Source of the DNA: Isoetes taiwanensis
Lineage: Eukaryota > Streptophyta > Lycopodiopsida > Isoetales > Isoetaceae
Direction: 5' to 3'
Assembly: GCA_021234155.1 (NCBI GenBank)
Contig: JAJEKV010000003.1
Coordinates: 31,479,166-31,543,165 of the forward strand
DNA: 64,000 nt
In this document: in pieces, positions 56,216 to 64,000 of the stretch
Layout: each line of letters begins with the position of its first letter
Position numbering within the stretch: the stretch's first letter is position 1
The notes under the pieces: generated by a model
What the model was told of the DNA's origin: nothing
Databases searched by the model: none
What the model saw: the letters and a program-made list of their open reading frames with translations, nothing else
Made by a program: the position numbers and the translations under genes

Positions 56216-57100
56216 AATTCAAGTTCTTTTATTCCTGCAGATAATGCATAGAGAACATGCAATACATCTCTATTTCTAATTAAATAGGTAAAAATGGACA
56301 AGATTACACTTCAAATAACTTCAAAACAGTTGATCTACGCTGTTAAACTTTCAAATAAAGCAAAGTACTTATCTTTTGAGGAAATAAGCTTAATGAAACA
56401 ATAAACAGTAGCATCAAACCCAAGAGAAAAGTCCCAGTTACAATCAACGATACTAAAATATACCTTCTCATACTCAATTTACAAAATTAATACTCAAGTT
56501 ACAAATTAGTACCTGTATGTTATGGAGATAATTCTTCTCAGGATGGAATGTGTTTCGCTTTATGTGATCCGTTAATGGATACCGCAAAAACACTTGATTA
56601 TCAATATATTGTTCACGTAGGAACCTAGATTAGTTAGAATAATAATAATGTTATTTTTAATCTCTAGACTATACTATCTTGGAATAATGATAATGTAATT
56701 TTTAATATCTGGACTATTTTTAATCTCTCTGGTACAGAACTATACTTGAACCTCGCGGTGAGACAATTTAGAGAGCAAAAGTATATACAATTATGAGTCC
56801 ATCTGTGCATGCATTTAAAAGAACAAAAGAATTTTACAAAGCAGAAGCCATGGCCATGATCTATGCATACAACAACATTGTTATTTAAACCACCTCCAAC
56901 ACACTCACCCCGATTTTTGGTCCACTGTTGAAAACATCAGTTTTGGTAGGTCTACATGTCCTGTTTTCAAATAATCCTACATGTGGATTTGTGGAGGTAT
57001 GGTTTTGTTTGATAATGGTGTTCTTTTTTCAGTGGACTAAAACATCCACTGTTGTTTTGTAGTTTCTTCTATTGTGACATGTCATTTTATAATACAATCC
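56216..57100. other. AT-rich DNA with one dispersed-repeat fragment
   Basis: The stretch near 56890-57000 (CACCCCGATTTTTGGTCCAC) matches about 10760, otherwise no feature seen. Confidence 0.45.
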
Positions 57101-57560
57101 ACTGTAGGAAAGAATACTTGAGTTTTTACATGTCTAATAATTCTATTGTCACATGTCTTTATAGATGTAGGAAAGAATATTTGATTCTCTACATGTCCTA
57201 TACTTCCATTCACATGTCTTTATAGTAGTAGGACAGAGTACTTTATTTGCTAAGGCATTGTAGTAAAGAATACATAAATTACGACATGTGTAATACTTCT
57301 ATTGTCACATGTCTTTATAGAAGTAGGAAAGAATACTTGATTCTCTACATGTCGTATGCTTCCATGTCACATGTCTTTATAGTAGTAGGACAGAGTACTT
57401 TATTTGCTAAGGCATTGTAGGAAAGAATACATGAATTATGACATGTGTAATACTTCTATTGTCACATGTCTTTATAGAAGTAGGAAAGAATACTTGATTC
57501 TCTACATGTCATATCCTTCCATATCACGGGTCTTTATAGTGGTAGGAAGGAAGAAGTACT
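57100..57560. repeat. 156-bp tandem repeat, about three units
   Basis: TTCTATTGTCACATGTCTTT begins units at 57141, 57297 and 57454. Each unit has two half-units sharing CACATGTCTTTATAG-AGTAGGA, one followed by AAGAATACTTGATTCTCTAC, the other by CAGAGTACTTTATTTGCTAA. Confidence 0.85.
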
Positions 57561-57852
57561 TGATTTGCTACATGTGATGCACGTGCACGCGATCGATCAC
57601 ATGTCCTTATACTAGTATTCCATGCAAGACAAGTTACTTCAACTACTTCAATTACTTAACTAAGATATTTTTTGCATAACAAAACCATCAAGAATTTGAT
57701 TTGTATTCCTTGATTCAATTATGCGCTCGGACCGTACTTTCAAGAACAAATCCCTAAGCATTAATGTCATAGGACCACAAAAATCCTAACAATATCCTAA
57801 CGTCATCAAGTCCATGTCCATGTCATTCATATCTTGCCTTGGTCATTCATGC

Positions 57853-58852
57853 GTTGGAGCCTACGTTGGCATGTTGGGCGTGGGTGGCATGTTGGAGCGT
57901 AGGTGGCATGTTGGAGCCTAGGTGTCATGTTAGAGCTCACGTGGCATGTTGGAGCCCAGTGGCATGTTGCATAACCTCACGTGGCATGTTGGGCTGATGG
58001 TGGCATATTTGAGCCACGTTGGCATGCTTGAGCCTAGGTGGCACGTTGGAGCCAACTTGGCATGTTGGAGCCTATGTGGCATGTTGGAGCTCGCGTGGGC
58101 ATGTTGGAGCCGGGTGGCACGTTGGAGCCTGGGTGGCATGCTAGAGCTCACGAGGCATGTTGGAGCCTAGTTGGCATGTTGGAGCCCACGTTGGCATGTT
58201 GAAGCCTTGGTGGCATGTTGGAGCCTATGTGGCATATTTGAGCCACCTTGGCGTGCTTGAGCCTAGGTGGCACGTTGGAGCCAACTTAGCATGTTGGAGC
58301 TCACGTGGCATGTTGGAGCCTAGGTGGCATGTTGGAGCCTAGGTGGCATGCTAGGTGGCATGTTGGAGCCCACGTGTTGGCATGTTGGAGCGTGGGTGGC
58401 ATGTTGGAGCCTAGGTGGCATGTTGGAGCCCACGTGGCATGTTGGAGCCTAGGTGGCATGTTTCAGCCCACCACCTGGAGGCACGGCATGTTGGAGCCTA
58501 GGTGGCATGTTGGAGCCACCTTGGCACGTTGAGCCTAGGTGGCATGTTGGAGCCACCTTGGCATGTTGGAGCCTAGGTGGCATGTTGGAGCCTAGGTGGC
58601 ACCTTGGAGCCCTAGGTGGCATGCTGGAGCTCACGAGGGCATGTTGGAGCCTAGTTGGCATGTTGGAGCCTACGTGGCATGTTGAAGCCCAGGTGGCATG
58701 TTGGAGCCTAGGTGGCATATTTGAGCCACCTTGGCATGCTTGAGCCTAGGTGGCACGTTGGAGCCAACTTGGCATGTTGGAGCTCACGTGGGCATGTTGG
58801 AGCTCACGTGGCATGTTGGAGCCCGGTGGCATGTTATAGCCTAGGTGGCGGA
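57853..58852 (+). repeat. 19-bp minisatellite array, left arm
   Basis: About 1.0 kb of GGCATGTTGGAGCCTAGGT units with variants ending CACGT or ACTTG, mostly the TTGG form rather than the TTTG form. Same orientation as the array at 17.9-20.5 kb. Confidence 0.93.
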
Positions 58853-58869
58853 CCACCCGGTGCTCATCC

Positions 58870-61170
58870 CATGCAGGGCAAATGCCAATGCCTCCCTTCC
58901 GGAACCGGTTTCCCCTATCCGACCGTTGAATTCTCCATTCGGTAACTTGCTTGGCAGGCTCAAAAAATTCAAGATCCGTCCCGGAGAACATATCAAACCG
59001 CAAAAGTGTCCCGCAATGATCGGGCGTGTAAAGTGTTTTGTCGTTCGGGCGGTACAAAGGTTCTTAATGGAGATTTGACTTCCATATCGTCCAAATAGAG
59101 AAATTACCCTAGGGACCAAGTTACCGGGTCATTTTTTCAGCAAAGAAACACGAACCCTCTACATGGCAAGATTCTGCACCCTCCGCTAAGGCCAATTCAC
59201 TACTGAACGTGTTGGACATGAGCTACTTTGGCGCTTTGGAGCAGGGGGTGGCCTTCTGCCCTGTTGAAACTTGGTCTCCGTGGGTAGTGTCGATGTTTGA
59301 GTCCGTTGGCGCGGTCGGATCCACGGTTAAGGGTGGGAGAGTTGCCCGTTCGTGGCCAAGGACCCTCCAGAGAGGACCTTTGCGACGAACTTCTTCTGGA
59401 AGATTTTAGGGCTCCATCTTCTGGCGTCAATGCCCTCCCACTACCTCATGACATTGTGCAAGATCCTGGTCCAATCTGGCTAGGGTATGGCCTCCAGAAC
59501 GTAAACCCTGTGCGTTGCTAGGTTATTGTAGGGTTTACGTTATGGAGGTCGAGTTTTATTCAGTTGCACTTGAGACATGGTCGAGAAGCTGCAGTTGAAA
59601 ACAAGAAGCAATAGAAACTGTCGAAATGGGGTTTGGATTTACCGAGGCAGGCTTTCCTACCAGTGCTCCTCCGGGAGGGCAAATGCCAATGCCTCCCTTT
59701 CCGGAACCCGGTTTCCCTATCCGACCGTTGAATTCTCCATTCAAGTAACTTGCTTTGAGCAGGCTCAAGAAAATTCAAGATCTGTCCGGGAGAACATATC
59801 CCTCTGCAAAGTGTCCTGCAGTCGACCGTGTAGAAACCCAAGTGTTTTGTCGTTCGGGCAGTACAAAGGCTCCGGAATGGAGATTTGACTTCGCCATAAT
59901 GTCGTCCGGGCAACAAAATTACCCTAGGGACCAAGTTACCACGGTCATTTTTGCAGCAAAAAGAAACCACGAACCCTCTACATAGCGATGTACGCACCCT
60001 CCACTAAGGCCAATTCACTCTGAGCGTGTTGGACATGAGCTATTTTGGCACTTCAGGGGCGGGGTGGTCTTCGCCCACAAAACTTGGTCTCGAGGGTAAT
60101 GTCGATGTTTGAGTCCGTTGGCGAGTCGAGATCCACATTCCGGGTGGGAGAGTTGCTGTCCGTGTGCCAAGGACCCTCGAGAGAGGACCTTTGGGGCCGA
60201 ACTTCTTCGGAAGGTTTTAGGGCTCCGCCTCTTAAGGCGTCAACGCCCTCCCACTACCTCATGACATTGTGCAAGATCCTGGTCCAATCTGGCTGGGGTA
60301 TGGCCTCGAGCGTAAACCACGCGGCGCTTGCTAGGTTATTGTAGGGTTTACGTTATGGAGGTCGATTTTTATTCGGTTGCACTTGAGACATGGTCCAGAA
60401 GTTGCAGTTGAAAACAAGAAGCAATAGAAACTGGCCGAAATGGGGTTTGGATTTACCGAGGCAAGCTTTCCTACCGGTGCTCCTCCTGAGGGGAAATGCC
60501 AATGCCTCCCTTTTCGAACCGGTTTCCCTATCCGACCGTTGAATTCTCCATTCAAGTAACTTGCTTCGCGGGCTCAAGAAAATTCAAGATCCGTCCCGAG
60601 AACATATCCCTCTACAAAGTGTCCCGGTCGGCAGGTGTAGAAACCCAAGTGTTTTGTCGTTCGGGCAAGACAAAGGCTCGAATGGAGATTTGACTTCGCC
60701 ATGTCGTCCAAACAAATAAAATTACCCTAGGGACCAAGTTACCGTCATTTTTTTGGCAAAAAGAAACACGAACCCTCTACATGGCGGTATTACGCACCCT
60801 CCGCTAAGGCCAATTCACTACTGAATGTGTTGGACATGAGCTACTTTGACGCTTCCCGAGGGGGGGTGATGTTCTGCCCACGAAACTTGGTCTGGGGTAA
60901 TGTCGATGTTTGAGTCCGTTGGCGAGTCGGATCACCGTTCGGGGGTGAGAGTTGGGCCGTCCGTGGCCAAGGACCCTCCAGAGAGGACCTTTGGGACGAA
61001 CTTCTTCTGGAAGGTTTTAGGGCTCCGTCTTCTGGCGTCAATGCCCTCCCACTACCTCATGACATTGTGCAAGATCCTGGTCCAATCTGGCTAGGGTATG
61101 GCTTCCAAAACGCAAACCCTGTGCCTTGCCAGGTTATTGTAGGGTTTACGTTATGGAGGCCAAAATGTGG
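58870..61170 (+). repeat. Three tandem units of about 0.8 kb
   Basis: GCCAATGCCTCCCTT marks unit starts near 58885, 59687 and 60498 (period about 800-812 bp). Each unit contains CCTATCCGACCGTTGAATTC, GTGTTTTGTCGTTCGGGC, ACACGAACCCTCTACATGG-type, GTGTTGGACATGAGCTA, AGGACCCTCCAGAGAGGACC and GGTTATTGTAGGGTTTACGT. The same sequence forms the arms of the hairpin at 15.58-17.72 kb. There is no long open frame, and no known coding family was recognised. Confidence 0.85.
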
Positions 61171-61625
61171 TCAGTTGCACTTGGGACCTGATGTACCTTT
61201 TTCGAACATGCATGCGGAGCCATGGCAACTGAAATAACAGACTTTGGATCTATTGGCGATCCCGAATCATTTAAAAAAAAATTTGCTACTACAAAATGTG
61301 TTCTTGACTTCTAATTGCCACACTGGGAGGAGGATAAATCCAAACCCCATTTCGTCAGTTTCTATTGCTTCTTGTTTTCAACTGCAGCTTCTCGACCATG
61401 TCTCAAGTGCAACTGAATAAAACTCGACCTCCATAACGTAAACCCACAATAACCTAGCAACGCACAGGGTTCACGTTTTGGAGGCCAAAACGTGGTCGAC
61501 TTCTTTGATAACATGGTGGACCATTTCTAAACATGCATGGGGAGCCATAAGAACTGAAATAACAGAGTTTCGATCTATTGGCCAAGCCGAGTGATCCCAA
61601 ACAATTTTGCTACTGCATAAGGCGC
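61171..61625. repeat. Inverted partial copy closing the core
   Basis: 61300-61480 (CTTCTAATTGCCACACTGGG, AACCCCATTTCGTCAGTTTC, AACTGCAGCTTCTCGACCAT) is the reverse complement of the ends of the 0.8-kb units (about 59560-59640 and 60350-60460). Then 61480-61615 repeats forward the central part of the 15.58-kb hairpin (GTTTTGGAGGCCAAAACGTG, TTCTAAACATGCAT, GATCCCAAACAATTTTGCTA). Confidence 0.75.
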
Positions 61626-62636
61626 TCTAGGCTCTATAAGGCCACCTAGGCTCCAACTTGCCAAGGTGGCTCAAACATGCCACGCGGGCTCCAACATGCC
61701 ACCTAGGCTCCGGCATGCCAAGGTGGCTCAAACATGCCAAGGTGCTCAAACATGACACCTAGGATCCGACATGCCACCTAGGCTCAAACATGCAAAGGTG
61801 GCTCAAACATGCCACGTGGGCTCACCTAGGCTCCAACATGCCAAGGTGGTTCAAACATGCCATGCGGGCTCCAACATGCCAAGGTGGCTCAAACATGCCA
61901 AGGTGGCTCAAGCATGCCACCTAGGCTCAAATATGCCAAGGTGGCTCAAACATGCCATGCGGGCTCTAACATGCCACCTAGGTTCCAGCATGCCAAGGTG
62001 GCTCAAACGTCTCACGTGGGCTCAAACATGCCAAGGTGGCTCAAACATGCCACGTTGGCTCAAACATGCCACCTAGGCTCAAACATGCCATGTGGGCTCC
62101 AACATGCCATCTAGGCTCCAACATGACAAGGTGGCTCCAACATATCACCTAGGCTCCAACATGATCAAACATGCCAAGGTGGCTCAAACATGCCACGCGG
62201 GCTCCAACATGCCACCTAGGCTCCAATAACATGCCAAGGTGGCTCAAACATGCCACCTAGGCTCCAACATGCCAAGGTGGCTCAAACATGCCACCGAAGC
62301 TCCAACATGCCACCTAGGCTCAAACATGCCAAGGTGGCTCAAACATGGCTCCAACATGCCACCTAGGCTCCAACATGCCAAGGTGGCTCAGGCATGCCAC
62401 CTCGAGCTCCAACATGCCACCTAGGGTCTAACATGCCACATAAAATCCAACATGCCACCTAGACTCCAATATGACACCTAGCCCCCAACATGCCACCTAG
62501 GCTCCAACATGCCAAGATGGCTGAAACATGCCACGGGCTCAAACATGCCACCTAGGCTCTGATATGCCAAGGTGGCTCGAACATGCCACATAGGCTCCAA
62601 TATGCCACCTAGGCTCTAACATGCTAAGGTGGCTCA
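61626..62636 (-). repeat. 19-bp minisatellite array, right arm
   Basis: About 1.0 kb of GGCTCCAACATGCCACCTA and GGCTCAAACATGCCAAGGT units, the reverse complement of the other two arrays. Confidence 0.93.
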
Positions 62637-62640
62637 TGTT

Positions 62641-63100
62641 AAAATTTTCTCATGCAAGACTAGTGTTCCGGCCTAGTTCAATATCCTATGCAGTTGCAGA
62701 TCATATGGCCGTTGCTTGTTTTTCTTTCTTATGCAAAAATAGTGGGTTTTTTTCCTCTAGAACCAAGAGCAACTGCAAGGCGAAGTAATCCCTTTCTGCT
62801 TTCCGACGCAGGGCTATGGGCTTTTCACTTGTCATGGTTATATTTTTGCAGCAGCCCAAATCCGACCACTGTTCTGATCACAACATTTAATGTGGTTTGG
62901 CCAATGGTTTTTACCGACGTATTTCCCTTTCATGTATATGTATGGGGAGCATTTTTTATAAAGGGTGTGAGTTGTATATTCCTCCACCCTTGATTTGGCA
63001 TATTCAAGAAAATATGCCGGGATGCAATGATCCTGAAAAACCTATAGGCAGTCACCCATAAGAGTCCGTAAGAGTCAATATGTAGCCGTATTAGATTTTT
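62641..63100. other. No recognisable gene
   Basis: A plus-strand frame of 101 codons (62688-62993) is hydrophobic with several aromatic residues and could suggest membrane segments, but no start context or family motif supports it. Confidence 0.35.
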
Positions 63101-63870
63101 ATAAGGGAAAATTCCAAATATGCCCCTACATTTTCCCTTATTTCTCTATATGCCCTTATATTTTTCAAAATTCCAAAATTACCCCTTGCTTAACTATTTT
63201 TATTTAACTATTTGATAATCTAGTCTGTTATGGAATAGAACGATCATGGCGGCTTCAGATATGTCGAAGATGGATTCTTGGTGTCGATTGCACAAAAGTC
63301 TACTTCTTCTCCATTAGGTCGACTGATTTAGGCTTTAAATCCCGATATGTTGCGTTTGCATAAGGCTACTTCTTCAGCATTTGGTCGGCGTATTAGACTT
63401 GAAAAGACAAATTTTGAAGCTGCAGCACATGTTTCTTTGGTGAATGCTTTTGGGTTTCTCTGCAAATACCCATTCATATTCCTTGCTACATCAAGATGAA
63501 GGGTTTAATTTTGAGAAGAAAGCATAGAAACGGTCGGCCCGATTCGATCCCCACATGAATTTTGCATGCGGATGAAACATCGATTCAATGGTGATTTAGA
63601 GAGTAGAATTGTGATTCAATGCATTTAGGTAAATCGTCATCGATTTCACTCATGCGATGCCTGAATCAAATTTTGGAGCTGCTACTCGTAACAATATATT
63701 TTCTTATAATAGCCATTTTGCACTATATCCGATTTTTTTTTGAAATTTTTATGATTCTAGGGGCATAATTTGAAAATATGGGAAAATGTAAGGGCTTATG
63801 AACGGGCGAGATGGGGCAAGATGAATGGCCTGGATTTCGATCCATGTCCCTTCATCCCATTGGTTGGTCT
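63101..63870. mobile_element. Second AAAATGCCC-type inverted-repeat element
   Basis: The left end ATAAGGGAAAATTCC, then ATGCCCCTACATTTTCCCTT, is matched by the reverse complement of the right end (AAGCCCTTACATTTTCCCAT, then TTATGCCCCTAG). Outside the right end, 63815-63870 in reverse complement (CCAACCAATGGGATGA, then CATGGATCGAAATC) matches 13357-13400 outside the left end of the 13.45-kb element (CCAACCAATAGGATGA, then CTGGATCAAAATC). So the two loci are members of one family, with the shared unit extending past the inverted termini on one side. The extreme right terminus seems truncated by about 20 bp. Confidence 0.6.
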
Positions 63871-64000
63871 AAACGACAGTTCCCGCTTGCCCTGTATCCC
63901 GCCTTGGCGGCTTTGCTATGGCCATGACGATGGCTCCAGCTTTGCTAGGGCTCCTGCTATGGCGATGCCGATGGCGCACCGAAGCTTAACAGTGCACTGA
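63871..64000. other. Window end, no recognisable feature
   Basis: A GC-richer tail with repeated GCTATGGC and GGCGATGCCGATGGC phrases. A frame is open to the end of the window but has no recognisable motif. Confidence 0.35.

Larger units (their letters stand above)
57853..62640. mobile_element. Compound foldback-like structure with minisatellite arms
   Basis: Left arm 57853-58852 carries about 52 units of the 19-bp repeat reading GGCATGTTGGAGCC; right arm 61626-62636 carries about 53 units reading the complement, GGCTCCAACATGCC. Between them is a 2.77-kb core of three tandem 0.8-kb units and inverted partial copies. Long inverted termini made of short tandem repeats are the hallmark of foldback transposons. 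No transposase is present. Against a single origin: the right arm has many GGCTCAAACATGCCAAGGT units, more like the array at 18-20 kb than its own left arm. No target duplication could be fixed. Confidence 0.6.

Noticed and set aside
57930-58945. Frames in the left foldback arm with repeated Gly-Met-Leu-Glu-Pro-Arg-Trp-His
   Set aside because: Same minisatellite artefact.
61771-62424. Frames in the right foldback arm
   Set aside because: Same minisatellite artefact on the complementary strand.

Overview
The window reads as a piece of a large, repeat-rich land-plant nuclear genome. The evidence is plant-type spliced gene fragments with GT/AG introns (PX-PH type phospholipase D zeta, NADP-isocitrate dehydrogenase), a plant-style Ty3/gypsy element, a LINE, several short inverted-repeat elements, and no bacterial operon structure. 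A seed-free vascular plant such as a fern or lycophyte is my guess; the sequence alone cannot settle it.

Layout. 0-6.3 kb: a decayed Ty3/gypsy element on the minus strand (order gag, protease, RT, RNase H, integrase), then a 207-bp-spaced duplication resembling LTR ends. 6.7-15.5 kb: AT-rich DNA without recognisable genes, holding one about 1-kb terminal-inverted-repeat element (13.45-14.48 kb). 15.58-17.72 kb: a 2.1-kb hairpin element. 17.9-20.5 kb: a 2.5-kb array of a 19-bp minisatellite. 20.8-25.7 kb: microsatellite, decayed repeats and a perfect 107-bp inverted-repeat element. 25.7-26.2 kb: three exons of a broken PLD-zeta gene, followed by a foldback repeat. 28.5-29.6 kb: two unrecognised minus-strand ORFs. 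32.8-34.7 kb: a spliced, unrecognised, apparently intact minus-strand gene of about 170 residues. 37.9-40.6 kb: an NADP-isocitrate dehydrogenase pseudogene with introns, split by a 5'-truncated LINE.

42.4-46.8 kb, all on the minus strand, is the most unusual part. It holds an N-terminal ORF with a weak ParB-like end, a 1.9-kb ORF whose second half follows the motif order of a beta-class amino-DNA-methyltransferase but lacks the catalytic motif, and a broken FCP1/NIF-type HAD phosphatase immediately downstream. The ParB-plus-methylase order is typical of phage and bacterial proteins, so I read this as a transferred or transposon-borne gene now decaying.

48.6-49.5 kb: paired palindromic elements and short tandem duplications. 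50.7-53.5 kb: a frame-shifted transposase-like coding region on the plus strand. 55.1-57.6 kb: several minisatellites. 57.85-62.64 kb: a compound structure in which about 1-kb arrays of the 19-bp minisatellite lie in opposite orientation on either side of a core of three tandem 0.8-kb units, like a foldback transposon. 63.1-63.8 kb: a second member of the 13.45-kb inverted-repeat family.

Few genes here look functional; the spliced gene at 32.8-34.7 kb is the best candidate. No tRNA, rRNA or CRISPR array was found. All homology statements come from reading translated motifs by eye; no search was run.
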